Assembly: GCF_000430785.1 (NCBI RefSeq)
Contig: NZ_KE387254.1
Span: 1-52,871, forward strand
Source: Ectobacillus panaciterrae DSM 19096
Lineage (GTDB): Bacteria > Bacillota > Bacilli > Bacillales > Bacillaceae_G
Direction of reading: 5' to 3'
DNA: 52,871 bases
The position numbers and the translations under genes were made by a program. Under the pieces are notes generated by a model. It saw nothing but the letters and a program-made list of their open reading frames with translations, was not told where the DNA came from and ran no database searches. Shown here one piece after another: positions 16,359-26,009 of this stretch; the stretch's first letter is position 1; each line of letters opens with the position of its first letter.

Positions 16359-17822
16359 ATGCTTAGTGTGCAGCATGTTACCGGAGGATATGCGGAAGAG
16401 TCCGTTTTGCATGATATCTCCTTTGATGTGGAAATGGGCGAAATTCTTGGGATATTGGGTCCGAATGGCAGCGGCAAGACGACGCTGCTGAAGATGCTCA
16501 GCGGAGTTTTGCCGTATGAGCGGGGAAGCATTGCGATAAAGGAACGGGCGCTTTCCGGCTACTCGCCCAAACAATTGGCTAAGGTGGTAGCGGTTCTCCC
16601 GCAGCATCAATCACAGGCCTTTTCTTATACAGTAAAAGAAACAGTCTCTCTCGGACGTTATGCTCATCAAAAGAGCTGGCTTCATACATGGAGCGAAGAG
16701 GACGAAGAAGCGGTGCAAAGGGTCATGAATCAAACCGGAATCTCCTCTTTTCAGCATCAATTCATCCATGAACTGTCCGGCGGTGAGAGACAGCGGGTGT
16801 TTTTGGCGCAAGCTCTTGCGCAAGAACCGGAAATTTTGTTATTAGATGAACCGACAAATCATTTAGATCTTTCTTTTCAAAAGGAGCTATTGGATTCACT
16901 GCAGCGCTGGACCGATGAATACGGGCTGACGGTGATTTCCATTTTTCATGATTTAAACCTGGCCGGATTGTATTGTGACAAGCTGTTGCTTTTACAAGAC
17001 GGAATGATTAATATGTATGGCAATGTCAATGAAGTGCTTCGGGAAGAACGGATTAAGACAGTCTATCGGACGAATATTAAGAAGCATGCTCACTCAAAAG
17101 TGCCAAAGCCACAAATGCTCCTGCTCCCTGAGGAACAGGATGAAAGACACATCCGTATAGACGAATCCCTTTTAAACATATCCAGCGAGATCATTTCACT
17201 TCAGTCCCCCGCCCCGCTTCGGACGTTGTCCTCGGCAGTTATCGGCTCTGGAACCGGCTGGCATCAAACGTTTGTCAATCGCCATGTGCATCTTGGCTAT
17301 GATTGTGATAATCATCGCGATGAGATGACCGCCTATTTAAAAGCTAAGGGCTATGAACCAGAAGAAACAGTCGGCATGATGACAGCAGCCGCTTTAAAAG
17401 ACGTTTCATTCCGTTTATATGAACAGGATGGATTCTCTGTATTTATTGTTGTAACCGCCGGACTGACAAATGCTGTAGACGCATCCAGAAGCGAATGTCA
17501 TGTTTTTAAAGCAGATCCCGGAACTATTAATACATGGGTGTTCGTAAATGGGGAACTGACGGAGGAAGCTCTTGTTCAAAGCATCGTGACAGCTGCGGAA
17601 GCGAAGACGAAGGCGCTGCATGACCAACAAGTCACGGATTCTGTAACCGGCACGCTGGCGACCGGCACTTCTACGGACAGTATCTTGATTGCGGCCACTC
17701 AAAGAGGGAAACTGCTTGAATTTGCGGGAAGCATTGCTCCGTTAGGAAAGCTGATTGGAAAAGGCATATATGAATGTACGACAGACGGCGTACGAAAATA
17801 TAAGAAGAGGATGCAAACATGA
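16359..17822 (+). CDS. BtuD-CbiZ fusion: B12 transporter ATPase fused to adenosylcobinamide amidohydrolase
   Basis: The 487-residue product joins two enzymes. Residues about 1-250 are an ABC ATPase (Walker A GPNGSGKTT, signature LSGGERQR, Walker B EILLLDEPTNHLDL). Residues about 290-480 match CbiZ, with VVTAGLTNAVDA, GTINTWVFVN and TGTSTDSILIA. CbiZ cleaves the aminopropanol arm of adenosylcobinamide to give adenosylcobyric acid, which needs CbiB for re-entry into the pathway. In this operon cbiB is destroyed (see 17819-18118), so the CbiZ half is puzzling. Both domains look intact. Confidence 0.88.
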   Translation: MLSVQHVTGGYAEESVLHDISFDVEMGEILGILGPNGSGKTTLLKMLSGVLPYERGSIAIKERALSGYSPKQLAKVVAVLPQHQSQAFSYTVKETVSLGRYAHQKSWLHTWSEEDEEAVQRVMNQTGISSFQHQFIHELSGGERQRVFLAQALAQEPEILLLDEPTNHLDLSFQKELLDSLQRWTDEYGLTVISIFHDLNLAGLYCDKLLLLQDGMINMYGNVNEVLREERIKTVYRTNIKKHAHSKVPKPQMLLLPEEQDERHIRIDESLLNISSEIISLQSPAPLRTLSSAVIGSGTGWHQTFVNRHVHLGYDCDNHRDEMTAYLKAKGYEPEETVGMMTAAALKDVSFRLYEQDGFSVFIVVTAGLTNAVDASRSECHVFKADPGTINTWVFVNGELTEEALVQSIVTAAEAKTKALHDQQVTDSVTGTLATGTSTDSILIAATQRGKLLEFAGSIAPLGKLIGKGIYECTTDGVRKYKKRMQT

Positions 17823-17899
17823 TGTTTTATCACCTGATTGCAATCACTGTAGTTTTTATCATCGATTTAGTTATCGGAGCACCGCCTATATACAAGTGA
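17819..17899 (+). pseudogene. cbiB: cbiB remnant: N-terminus only, cut by a family B element
   Basis: The ATG overlaps the btuD-cbiZ stop (ATGA). The frame reads MMFYHLIAITVVFIIDLVIG and then APP, which resembles CbiB N-termini (hydrophobic helix followed by the (I/L)GDPP motif; here GAPP). At base 17886 the family B element CTATATACAAG begins and the frame stops at a TGA inside it. A complete CbiB has about 320 residues. CbiB attaches aminopropanol (phosphate) to adenosylcobyric acid. Confidence 0.75.
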
Positions 17900-18063
17900 A
17901 TAAAAAACCGTCTTTTTATAGAGGGGAAAGCGCATCCAACTAAGCGTAGAAGCGGTCAAACCCTTTTCGTGGCCCATGCAGGGAGAGGGAGCGAGCGCAG
18001 TTTCCCTTTTGTTCTACGTGGCAAACGATAGATATGTCGGAATAAAAAAGTGGACTTATATAG
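17886..18063 (+). mobile_element. Family B MITE-like element, copy 2, at the cbiB-cobD deletion scar
   Basis: The 178-bp element runs from CTATATACAAGTGAATAAA to ACTTATATAG. It shares AACCGTCTTTTTATAG and GAAGCGGTCAAACCC with the other copies, but its middle and right part are more diverged. It separates a cbiB N-terminus from a probable cobD C-terminus, which suggests that recombination between two copies removed what lay between. Confidence 0.85.
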
Positions 18064-18118
18064 TTACGATTTACCATTAAAAGTTTTGAACAGAATGGCA
18101 GATTAATGGGGGGAGAAC
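18064..18118 (+). pseudogene. Probable C-terminal remnant of a cobD-type aminotransferase
   Basis: Directly after the element one frame reads RFTIKSFEQNGRLM, which resembles the C-terminal motif of class I/II aminotransferases of the HisC/CobD group (R-x-T-I-x-x-x-E-Q-N-x-R-L). In related Bacillus B12 operons, as I remember them, cobD (threonine-phosphate decarboxylase) sits between cbiB and cobU, which is exactly this place. The identification rests on about 14 residues and the context. Confidence 0.45.
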
Positions 18119-18697
18119 ATGGCGACAGATACATCATTGATTTTTATTACCGGGGGCGTTCGCAGCGGCAAAAGCACATATGCCGAAAGAATTGCCGCTT
18201 GTCTGGCTGAAAGAACGGATGGCAATCTTCACTATATCGCTACCGGATACGCTTCAGACCAAGAGATGAAATCTCGAATCGCTTGTCACCAAAAGCAGCG
18301 CGCCGAAAGCCCCCGCCCCTGGCGAACGTGGGAACAGTCTGTACATATTCATAAGCTTGCTCCTTATTATGGCTCAGATGATATTGTACTGCTCGATTGT
18401 ATAACTACGCTTGTAAGTAATGAGCTGTTTAGCAGCGAAGAGCGCTGGAAGGATAAGGACGGACAAAGGGCTGTGAAGCAAGCCGTTTTAGAGGGGATTT
18501 CAGAAATACGAAAAAGAAGCAAAGTTTTGATTGTTGTCAGCAACGAAGTGTTGCACGAACCGATCCATCACAACGAACTGGTTGTTGTGTACGGAAAATT
18601 AATCGGTCAATTGCACCAACATTTAGTGAAGGAATGCACCCAGGCATATTTGGTCGAGGCGGGTATACCTATTTTGATGAAAGGAGAGCCGATATGA
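18119..18697 (+). CDS. cobU: Adenosylcobinamide kinase / adenosylcobinamide-phosphate guanylyltransferase
   Basis: The 192-residue product carries the P-loop GGVRSGKS (about 12-19), the HQKQR segment and the LLDCITTLVSN Walker B-like stretch typical of CobU. It phosphorylates adenosylcobinamide and then forms GDP-cobinamide for CobS. GGGGGGAG precedes the ATG. The stop overlaps the cobS start (ATGA), showing that this part of the operon is intact. Because CobU can accept imported cobinamide directly, salvage may survive the loss of cbiB. Confidence 0.93.
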   Translation: MATDTSLIFITGGVRSGKSTYAERIAACLAERTDGNLHYIATGYASDQEMKSRIACHQKQRAESPRPWRTWEQSVHIHKLAPYYGSDDIVLLDCITTLVSNELFSSEERWKDKDGQRAVKQAVLEGISEIRKRSKVLIVVSNEVLHEPIHHNELVVVYGKLIGQLHQHLVKECTQAYLVEAGIPILMKGEPI

Positions 18698-19485
18698 AAC
18701 TCATTAAGGGTTTTCTTATTAACGTCCAGTTTTTCACCTCTATCCCAATCCCGATACAGCTGGAGATGGACAGAGAACATCTTGGCAAAGCGGTGAAGAC
18801 ATTTCCGCTGCTCGGGTTATTTCAAGGATGCATATATGCGGGTATATTATATGTTTTTTTACATTGGACTCCTTTTTCATCTTTAACGGCTGCTTTTGCG
18901 GTTTGGCTCGCTGCCATTCTTTTGACGGGAGGCATTCATCTTGACGGCTGGATGGATGCAAGCGATGCTTTCTTTTCTTACCGTGACCAAGAAAAAAGGC
19001 TGGAAATTATGAAGGACCCGAGAACGGGAGCGTTTGGAGTTATTTCTATTATCATATTATTAAGCAGCCGCTTTTTGTTTATCTATGAGATTACGTTGCA
19101 TACTCAAGCAATCTCTTATATTTTTATAGCCATGATCCCGTTCTTGGGGAAAGAGATTATGGGCGTTCTTCTTTTAAGGGTACAAGCTGCAAAAGAAGAG
19201 GGATTGGGCTCTTTATTCAAACAGGCAGCGGCTCCCGGAACGCTTTGGATATACGCAGGCTACGCAGTTGCTTTCCTGCTTTTGGCGGGGCTGTTCAACA
19301 GGGAGGCGGTATTAGGAATCGTTATCTTATTATTGGGGGCATTGTTCCTTCTTTGGGTTATATCTAAGAAAATTGTAAAGTGGTTTGGCGGAATCACGGG
19401 CGATGTGTTGGGAGCGTCAGTGGAAGGAACGGAGGCGGTATTATGGATGATTGTGTGGTTATTGCATTATTTCGTCATGGCCTGA
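18694..19485 (+). CDS. cobS: Adenosylcobinamide-GDP ribazoletransferase (cobalamin synthase)
   Basis: The 263-residue membrane protein shows the CobS core GGIHLDGWMDASDAFFS and KDPRTGAFGVISI, with several hydrophobic helices. It joins GDP-cobinamide with alpha-ribazole to finish the lower loop of cobalamin at the membrane. The ATG at 18694 overlaps the cobU stop by four bases; longer in-frame starts would run through cobU. Its 3' end overlaps cobC by 43 bases. Confidence 0.93.
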   Translation: MKLIKGFLINVQFFTSIPIPIQLEMDREHLGKAVKTFPLLGLFQGCIYAGILYVFLHWTPFSSLTAAFAVWLAAILLTGGIHLDGWMDASDAFFSYRDQEKRLEIMKDPRTGAFGVISIIILLSSRFLFIYEITLHTQAISYIFIAMIPFLGKEIMGVLLLRVQAAKEEGLGSLFKQAAAPGTLWIYAGYAVAFLLLAGLFNREAVLGIVILLLGALFLLWVISKKIVKWFGGITGDVLGASVEGTEAVLWMIVWLLHYFVMA

Positions 19486-20063
19486 CAGAAGACAATAAAA
19501 GACATGCTTATTTAGGATGGACCGATTCTCCTTTATGTCCCTTGGAGGAGCAGAGGCTGCGCGGGCGGATGCTGTCCCATACTTATGAGCATCTCTTCTC
19601 CAGCGATCTTGGCCGTTGTTTAGAGACGTTAAACCTTCTATTTTCTGGAGCTGCTCCAAAGCTGGTGCCTGAATTTCGTGAAATGCATTTTGGCAGATGG
19701 GAAGGAAAAACGTACGGGGATTTAGAGCGGGATGCAACATATCGAAATTGGTTGGAAAATCCGTTTACACTCTCCCCTCCAGGCGGGGAGGCATTTTCTT
19801 CTTTCTCTGACAGAGTGCGAGCAGGCTGGGAAAAAGTATTTCATCACATATGTGATACAGGTGAAAATGCAGCTATTATGACACATGCAGGAGTTATTCG
19901 ATATTTATTATCAGAGTTTGCTCCGGAAAGAAAAGAGTTTTGGGAATGGAATATTCCCCACGGGATGGGTTATGAGCTTGTTTGGACGAAAGACGCATTC
20001 AGGAGGCGAGAGCGATGCACTTTGTTACGGGAGGCGCCTTCAACGGAAAGGCGTCATGGGTAA
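19443..20063 (+). CDS. cobC: Histidine phosphatase, probable alpha-ribazole phosphatase
   Basis: The 206-residue product belongs to the histidine phosphatase superfamily: the catalytic RHG motif sits at the start (VIALFRHGLTEDN), followed by SSDLGRCLETL, REMHFGRWEG and a second catalytic His in MTHAGVIRYL. In a B12 operon this is CobC, which removes phosphate from alpha-ribazole phosphate or cobalamin 5'-phosphate. ATG 19443 has GGAGG upstream. Both ends overlap neighbours, so expression is coupled. Confidence 0.85.
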   Translation: MDDCVVIALFRHGLTEDNKRHAYLGWTDSPLCPLEEQRLRGRMLSHTYEHLFSSDLGRCLETLNLLFSGAAPKLVPEFREMHFGRWEGKTYGDLERDATYRNWLENPFTLSPPGGEAFSSFSDRVRAGWEKVFHHICDTGENAAIMTHAGVIRYLLSEFAPERKEFWEWNIPHGMGYELVWTKDAFRRRERCTLLREAPSTERRHG

Positions 20064-20455
20064 AAGAGTATTATAGGTTAGAAGAACGAACAGACTTTCA
20101 ATGGATTTCCGCTTATCGGGGCGATGGAAATCCTGATGTTATAGACTCTATAAAGGGAAGGCTGCTAATCTTGGAGGGCATTGAAAAGTGGGTCAAGGAT
20201 GTTTGGATTGAGCATGACATTACCTTGTATAGAGAAGGATGGAAGAATCGATTAAAGCAATGGTATATATGGGAGAACGCACAGCCTGACCGAAGGCTTG
20301 TAATAATCGGGACCGACATTACCAAAGGAATCGTTCCGATGGAAGCGGGAGACAGAGAATGGCGCGATGCGACAGGCTGGGCATATCAAGAGGCAGCTGC
20401 AGCCGCGAAGCGCGTTGACCTTATTTGGTACGGTATACATCAGAGGATTAAGTAA
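20015..20455 (+). CDS. Short CobU-like P-loop protein
   Basis: The 146-residue product opens with MHFVTGGAFNGKASWVKEYY, a CobU-like nucleotide-binding loop, and contains LLILEGIEKWVKD in place of CobU's Walker B segment. It is shorter than CobU and lacks the HQxxR guanylyl-acceptor region, so it may be a kinase-only or accessory paralogue. ATG 20015 is preceded by AGGAGG and overlaps cobC. Similar second cobU-like genes occur, to my memory, in other Bacillus salvage operons. Exact activity is unproven. Confidence 0.7.
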   Translation: MHFVTGGAFNGKASWVKEYYRLEERTDFQWISAYRGDGNPDVIDSIKGRLLILEGIEKWVKDVWIEHDITLYREGWKNRLKQWYIWENAQPDRRLVIIGTDITKGIVPMEAGDREWRDATGWAYQEAAAAAKRVDLIWYGIHQRIK

Positions 20456-20486
20456 AAGAGACTATGAGACGAGAGTTAAAAGGACT

Positions 20487-20518
20487 GAGCACGGGGGGTT
20501 CCCGTGCTCGTTTTTTTT
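20487..20518 (+). terminator. Rho-independent terminator ending the B12 operon
   Basis: GAGCACGGG pairs with CCCGTGCTC around GGGTT, followed by eight T residues. Confidence 0.93.
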
Positions 20519-20554
20519 ACAAAAATATATTTACAATAGAACAAAATTTTACAG

Positions 20555-20568
20555 CGAATATTTGTTCG
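20555..20568 (+). promoter_or_regulatory. LexA (DinR) SOS box upstream of uvrBA
   Basis: CGAATATTTGTTCG matches the Bacillus LexA consensus CGAACATATGTTCG at 12 of 14 positions and is nearly palindromic. It lies just upstream of the predicted uvrB promoter, as expected for this SOS operon. Confidence 0.8.
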
Positions 20569-20573
20569 TTTTT

Positions 20574-20604
20574 TTGGCTTTTTTTCATTCTTTCATGGTA
20601 AAAT
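20574..20604 (+). promoter_or_regulatory. Probable promoter of uvrBA
   Basis: An extended -10 (TGGTAAAAT, with TAAAAT at 20599-20604) is preceded by TTGGCT 19 bases upstream. The -35 is imperfect, but the TG extension and the adjacent LexA box support it. Confidence 0.5.
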
Positions 20605-20640
20605 GAGCATACATATTTTGTTAGGAGGAGGTTGAAGAGT

Positions 20641-22617
20641 TTGGAACAGCAATTCGAAGTAGTGTCCCACTATTCTCCTCAAGGGGACCAGCCGAAAGCA
20701 ATCGAGAAGCTGGTAAAGGGAATTAACGAAGGCAAGGAACATCAAGTACTGCTTGGAGCAACAGGAACGGGAAAGACGTTTACGATGTCAAACGTCATCA
20801 AAGAGGTAAACAAGCCGACACTTGTCATTGCGCACAATAAAACGCTTGCTGGGCAGCTATACAGTGAGTTTAAGGAGTTTTTCCCGAACAATGCTGTCGA
20901 GTATTTTGTCAGCTATTACGATTACTATCAGCCGGAGGCGTATGTGCCGCAAACGGATACATTCATCGAGAAGGATGCGCAAATAAACGATGAAATCGAT
21001 AAGCTGCGCCACTCGGCAACATCCTCGCTGTTTGAGCGCCATGACGTCATTATCGTGGCGAGTGTATCGTGTATTTACGGCTTAGGTTCACCGGAGGAGT
21101 ATAAAGAGCTTGTTGTATCGCTCCGTACCGGTATGGAAAAAGGGAGAGACGAGCTGCTTCGCCAGCTTGTGGACGTGCAATATGCCCGCAACGATATCAA
21201 CTTTCAGCGCGGAACGTTTCGCGTGCGCGGCGATGTTGTGGAAATCTTCCCGGCATCCCGCAGCGAGCACTGCATCCGTATCGAGTTTTTCGGAGATGAG
21301 ATCGACCGTATTCGCGAAGTGGATGCGTTAACGGGCGAAGTGCTGGCCGAGCGCGACCATGCTGCGATTTTCCCTGCATCCCACTTCGTAACCCGCGAAG
21401 AAAAGATGCGTGTAGCGATTGGAAATATTGAAAAAGAGCTTGAGGAACGGTTAAAAGAGCTTCGGGATAACGATAAGCTGCTGGAGGCACAGCGCTTGGA
21501 GCAGCGGACTCGTTATGATTTAGAGATGATGCGCGAAATGGGATTTTGTTCTGGAATCGAAAACTACTCCCGTCATTTAACGCTGCGTCCGCCCGGCTCT
21601 ACGCCGTATACATTAATGGATTATTTCCCGAAAGACTTCTTGATCGTTGTCGATGAATCGCACGTGTCGTTGCCGCAGGTGCGCGGCATGTTCAACGGCG
21701 ACCAGGCGCGCAAGCAAGTGCTTATTGACCATGGCTTTCGTCTGCCGTCCGCTCTCGACAACAGACCGCTCAGGTTCGAGGAGTTTGAGGAAAAGACGAA
21801 TCAAATTGTATATGTATCAGCTACGCCAGGTCCGTACGAGCTGGAGCATTCACCTGAGGTTGTGGAGCAAATCATTCGCCCGACAGGACTGCTGGATCCG
21901 ACGATTGACGTTCGTCCAATTGAAGGACAAATCGATGATCTGCTTGGCGAAATCCAGGATCGCATCGCGAAAAATGAACGTGTCCTTGTAACGACGCTGA
22001 CGAAAAAAATGTCAGAAGATTTAACGGATTATTTAAAAGATATCGGCATTAAGGTCAATTATCTTCATTCTGAAATTAAAACACTGGAGCGAATCGAAAT
22101 TATTCGCGACCTCCGTTTAGGAAAATATGATGTGCTTGTGGGAATCAACCTCCTGCGGGAAGGTTTGGATATTCCGGAAGTATCGCTCGTTACTATTTTG
22201 GATGCGGATAAAGAAGGCTTCCTTCGTTCGGAGCGTTCGCTCATTCAGACCATCGGCCGTGCCGCGCGCAATGCGAACGGTCACGTTATTATGTATGCTG
22301 ATAAAATGACAAACTCAATGGAGCTGGCAATCAACGAAACGAAGCGCCGCCGCGAAATTCAAGAAGCATATAACGAAAAGCACGGCATTACGCCGCAAAC
22401 GATCCGCAAGGAGATCCGTGACGTCATCCGCGCAACGACGGCGGCGGAAGAAGAAGTGAGATACGAAGCAACACCGGTGAAGAAGATGACAAAGGAAGAG
22501 CGTGCAAATATGATTGCGCGTCTTGAAATCGAAATGAAGGAAGCGGCGCGCGCGCTGGATTTCGAGCGTGCGGCAGAGCTTCGTGATCTAGTGATAGAGC
22601 TTAAAGCGGAAGGGTAG
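20641..22617 (+). CDS. uvrB: Excinuclease ABC subunit B
   Basis: UvrB is the damage-verifying helicase-like subunit of nucleotide excision repair. The 658-residue product shows Walker [12 protein letters not shown] (about 39-49), the DNA-clamping beta-hairpin ([15 protein letters not shown]), helicase motifs through GRAARN, and a C-terminal UVR motif ([20 protein letters not shown]) that recruits UvrC. Two TTG codons are possible. I prefer 20641 because AGGAGGAGG ends at 20631, about nine bases upstream; the TTG at 20632 touches that ribosome site. Confidence 0.95.
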   Translation: MEQQFEVVSHYSPQGDQPKAIEKLVKGINEGKEHQVLLGATGTGKTFTMSNVIKEVNKPTLVIAHNKTLAGQLYSEFKEFFPNNAVEYFVSYYDYYQPEAYVPQTDTFIEKDAQINDEIDKLRHSATSSLFERHDVIIVASVSCIYGLGSPEEYKELVVSLRTGMEKGRDELLRQLVDVQYARNDINFQRGTFRVRGDVVEIFPASRSEHCIRIEFFGDEIDRIREVDALTGEVLAERDHAAIFPASHFVTREEKMRVAIGNIEKELEERLKELRDNDKLLEAQRLEQRTRYDLEMMREMGFCSGIENYSRHLTLRPPGSTPYTLMDYFPKDFLIVVDESHVSLPQVRGMFNGDQARKQVLIDHGFRLPSALDNRPLRFEEFEEKTNQIVYVSATPGPYELEHSPEVVEQIIRPTGLLDPTIDVRPIEGQIDDLLGEIQDRIAKNERVLVTTLTKKMSEDLTDYLKDIGIKVNYLHSEIKTLERIEIIRDLRLGKYDVLVGINLLREGLDIPEVSLVTILDADKEGFLRSERSLIQTIGRAARNANGHVIMYADKMTNSMELAINETKRRREIQEAYNEKHGITPQTIRKEIRDVIRATTAAEEEVRYEATPVKKMTKEERANMIARLEIEMKEAARALDFERAAELRDLVIELKAEG

Positions 22618-22624
22618 GATAGCG

Positions 22625-25495
22625 TTGGCAAATGATCATATTATTGTAAAAGGTGCACGGGCACATAACCTGAAAAATATAGATGTTACCATTCCGAGAA
22701 ACGAGCTTGTAGTCGTAACGGGGCTGTCCGGTTCAGGAAAGTCATCCTTGGCGTTTGATACGATTTATGCGGAAGGACAACGGCGCTATGTCGAGTCTTT
22801 ATCGGCATATGCCCGTCAATTCCTCGGTCAAATGGATAAGCCGGATGTAGATGCAATCGAGGGGCTGTCCCCGGCCATTTCCATCGATCAAAAAACAACA
22901 AGCCGCAACCCGCGTTCCACCGTCGGAACGGTAACCGAGATTTACGATTATTTACGTTTATTGTACGCGCGAATCGGTACGCCAATTTGTCCGAATCACG
23001 GCATTGAAATTACGTCGCAAACGATTGAACAAATGGTGGACCGCATTTTGGAGTATCCTGAGCGCACGAAGCTTCAAGTATTGTCCCCGATTGTTTCCGG
23101 ACGAAAAGGAACGCATGTGAAAGTACTCGATGATATTAAGAAGCAAGGCTATGTGCGTGTGCGCGTGGACGGCGAAATGCGCGAGCTGTCTGATGATATT
23201 CAATTAGATAAAAATAAAAAGCACTCTATTGAAGTTGTAGTGGACCGTATCGTTATTAAAGATGGAATCGCCTCTCGTCTTGCGGACTCATTAGAAACGG
23301 CATTGCGGCTTGGAGAAGGACGCGTGCTGATCGATGTAATGGAGCAAGAGGAGCTGTTGTTCAGCGAGCATCATGCTTGTCCGCACTGCGGATTTTCCAT
23401 CGGTGAGCTCGAGCCGCGCATGTTTTCTTTCAACAGCCCGTACGGCGCTTGTCCGTCCTGTGACGGTCTGGGCTCTAAGCTGGAGGTGGATCTTGATTTA
23501 GTCATTCCAAACTGGGATTTAAGTCTGCGCAGCCATGCGATTGCGCCTTGGGAGCCGTCGAGCTCGCAGTATTATCCACAGCTTTTGGAATCGGTATGCA
23601 ATCATTACGGCATCGATATGGATGTACCGGTAAAGAACATTCCAAAGGCGCTTTTTGATAAAGTATTGTACGGAAGCGGAGACGAAAAAGTGTATTTCCG
23701 CTATGTGAATGATTTTGGACAAGTAAAAGAAAGCGATATTATATTTGAAGGCGTGCTCCCGAATATTGAGCGCCGTTACCGCGAAACGAGCTCTGATTAT
23801 ATTCGCGAGCAAATGGAGAAGTATATGGCGGAACAGCCGTGCCCGAAATGTAAAGGCGCGCGTTTAAAGCCGGAAAGCTTAGCCGTATTTGTAGGCGGCA
23901 GGCATATTTCGGATGTAACGAAGCTGTCTGTGACGGAAGTGCACGACTTTTTCTCCACAGTGATCTTAACGGAAAAGCAAGAGCAAATCGCGCGCTTGAT
24001 TTTGCGTGAAATTAAGGAACGCTTGAGCTTTTTAAATAACGTAGGTCTCGACTATTTAACGTTAAGCCGTTCAGCCGGCACATTATCGGGCGGGGAGGCG
24101 CAGCGTATCCGGTTGGCAACACAAATCGGATCTCGTCTGACAGGTGTTCTTTACATTCTTGATGAGCCGTCCATCGGTTTGCATCAGCGCGATAATGACC
24201 GCTTGATTCAAACTCTTCAGAATATGCGCGATTTAGGCAACACATTGATTGTTGTAGAGCATGATGAGGATACGATGCTTGCGGCGGATTACCTCATTGA
24301 TATCGGACCAGGTGCCGGCATTCACGGCGGGCAGGTCGTATCTGCGGGTACGCCGGAAGAGGTGATGAAGGATCCGAATTCTTTGACCGGCGAATATTTG
24401 GCGGGCAAGAAATTCATTCCGGTACCGCTCGAGCGACGCAAAGGCGACGGCCGTAAGATTGAAATCGTCGGTGCAAAGGAAAATAACCTTCATAATGTGA
24501 AAACGTCATTCCCGCTCGGCACATTTGTTGCGGTAACAGGCGTTTCCGGTTCGGGAAAAAGTACGCTCATTAACGAAATCCTGTATAAAACCTTGGCTCA
24601 AAAGCTGTATAATGCAAAAAGCAAGCCAGGGACTCATAAAGAGATTAAAGGGATCGAACACCTTGATAAAGTAATTGATATCGATCAATCTCCAATCGGA
24701 AGAACGCCGCGTTCCAACCCGGCAACGTACACAGGTGTATTCGATGATATCCGCGATGTGTTTGCGCAAACGAACGAAGCGAAGGTGCGCGGCTATCAGA
24801 AGGGCCGCTTCAGCTTTAACGTAAAAGGCGGCCGCTGTGAAGCTTGCCGCGGGGACGGCATCATCAAAATTGAAATGCACTTCCTGCCGGATGTATACGT
24901 TCCGTGCGAGGTTTGTCACGGAAAGCGTTATAATCGCGAGACATTGGAAGTAAGATATAAAGACAAGAACATTTCGGATGTACTCGAAATGACAATTGAA
25001 GATGCGGTGGAGTTTTTTGAAAACATTCCAAAAATCAAGCGCAAGCTGCAAACACTGGCGGATGTCGGCTTGGAATATATGAAGCTCGGTCAGCCGGCAA
25101 CGACGTTATCAGGCGGCGAAGCGCAGCGCGTGAAGCTTGCTTCCGAATTGCATCGCCGTTCAAATGGCCGTACGCTCTACATTTTGGATGAGCCGACAAC
25201 AGGTCTTCATGTGGATGATATCGCGCGCTTGCTGAAGGTGCTGCAGCGCCTTGTGGAAAACGGCGATACCGTTCTTGTCATTGAACATAATCTGGATGTT
25301 ATTAAAACGGCAGACTATATTGTCGACCTTGGACCTGAAGGAGGCGACAAAGGCGGTCAAATTGTGGCAGCCGGCACGCCGGAGCAGGTCATGAAGGTGA
25401 AACAATCTTATACAGCCAAATATTTAAAAACTGTCATTGAGCGTGATAAAGCACGCATGAAGCAAAAAGTAGAAGAAGTCGAAATGATGCAGTAA
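22625..25495 (+). CDS. uvrA: Excinuclease ABC subunit A
   Basis: UvrA is the damage-recognition ATPase that loads UvrB. The 956-residue product has two ABC modules: Walker A sites GLSGSGKSS (about 31) and GVSGSGKST (about 640), and signatures LSGGEAQR twice. It also has the structural zinc fingers CPHC...CPSC and CEAC...CEVC. It follows uvrB by seven bases, with TTG start and the family N-terminus ([16 protein letters not shown]). It is under the same LexA box as uvrB. Confidence 0.97.
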   Translation: MANDHIIVKGARAHNLKNIDVTIPRNELVVVTGLSGSGKSSLAFDTIYAEGQRRYVESLSAYARQFLGQMDKPDVDAIEGLSPAISIDQKTTSRNPRSTVGTVTEIYDYLRLLYARIGTPICPNHGIEITSQTIEQMVDRILEYPERTKLQVLSPIVSGRKGTHVKVLDDIKKQGYVRVRVDGEMRELSDDIQLDKNKKHSIEVVVDRIVIKDGIASRLADSLETALRLGEGRVLIDVMEQEELLFSEHHACPHCGFSIGELEPRMFSFNSPYGACPSCDGLGSKLEVDLDLVIPNWDLSLRSHAIAPWEPSSSQYYPQLLESVCNHYGIDMDVPVKNIPKALFDKVLYGSGDEKVYFRYVNDFGQVKESDIIFEGVLPNIERRYRETSSDYIREQMEKYMAEQPCPKCKGARLKPESLAVFVGGRHISDVTKLSVTEVHDFFSTVILTEKQEQIARLILREIKERLSFLNNVGLDYLTLSRSAGTLSGGEAQRIRLATQIGSRLTGVLYILDEPSIGLHQRDNDRLIQTLQNMRDLGNTLIVVEHDEDTMLAADYLIDIGPGAGIHGGQVVSAGTPEEVMKDPNSLTGEYLAGKKFIPVPLERRKGDGRKIEIVGAKENNLHNVKTSFPLGTFVAVTGVSGSGKSTLINEILYKTLAQKLYNAKSKPGTHKEIKGIEHLDKVIDIDQSPIGRTPRSNPATYTGVFDDIRDVFAQTNEAKVRGYQKGRFSFNVKGGRCEACRGDGIIKIEMHFLPDVYVPCEVCHGKRYNRETLEVRYKDKNISDVLEMTIEDAVEFFENIPKIKRKLQTLADVGLEYMKLGQPATTLSGGEAQRVKLASELHRRSNGRTLYILDEPTTGLHVDDIARLLKVLQRLVENGDTVLVIEHNLDVIKTADYIVDLGPEGGDKGGQIVAAGTPEQVMKVKQSYTAKYLKTVIERDKARMKQKVEEVEMMQ

Positions 25496-25500
25496 TATAC

Positions 25501-25540
25501 AATCTCCAAAAGAAAAACAGTTCTTTTGGAGATTTTTTTT
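25501..25540 (+). terminator. Rho-independent terminator after uvrA
   Basis: AATCTCCAAAAG pairs with CTTTTGGAGATT around a ten-base loop, followed by a run of eight T. Confidence 0.92.
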
Positions 25541-25558
25541 ACATAAGGAGGGAAATGC

Positions 25559-25870
25559 GTGAATTTCACAGAAAAACTATTAGCAGCAGGAAGTTATTTC
25601 AGCTTGTTGATTTTCCCCTTTTTGTTTCCGCTTGTTGTGTATTTCATCGCTTCTAATGAAACGGTAAAGCATCATGCGAAGAAAGCTTTTTTATCGCACA
25701 TTTTACCTACAGTGTGGATCATTGGGTCCGTTTCGTTTCTGTTGTTGATGCATACGGTAGAAACGATGAATGTGGTAGCCGTTTTCGTTATAGCCGGCTT
25801 CGGTCTTTTGAACTTCGTTATTATCGTTTGGAACATCGGCAACGGCATTCATGTGCTGGCAAAGGAATAA
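25559..25870 (+). CDS. Small membrane protein, DUF4870-like (YvlA-like)
   Basis: This 103-residue protein has three predicted membrane helices (about 12-32, 46-65, 72-97) and a conserved-looking ETVKHHAKKA loop between the first two, as in DUF4870/YvlA proteins. AAGGAGG precedes the GTG at 25559. In B. subtilis the yvlABCD group follows uvrA. Here only this gene and a yvlD homologue remain, with yvlB and yvlC absent from the gap. Function is unknown; in B. subtilis the neighbours take part in envelope stress. Confidence 0.65.
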   Translation: MNFTEKLLAAGSYFSLLIFPFLFPLVVYFIASNETVKHHAKKAFLSHILPTVWIIGSVSFLLLMHTVETMNVVAVFVIAGFGLLNFVIIVWNIGNGIHVLAKE

Positions 25871-26009
25871 GCGGGATGTGTGACATGCAGCTGCAAAGGA
25901 AAATGACTAAGCAGACTGCAGCATCTGTGCTTGGTATTTTATGCGGTTTTGCCGTATGATGAGTAATATAACTTTTTTTATTGTCTTATGGGAAAAGGAT
26001 GTGCTGGAA

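Noticed and set aside
20632-20640. TTG 20632 as the uvrB start
   Set aside because: The Shine-Dalgarno AGGAGGAGG ends at 20631, directly against this codon; TTG 20641 has proper spacing.
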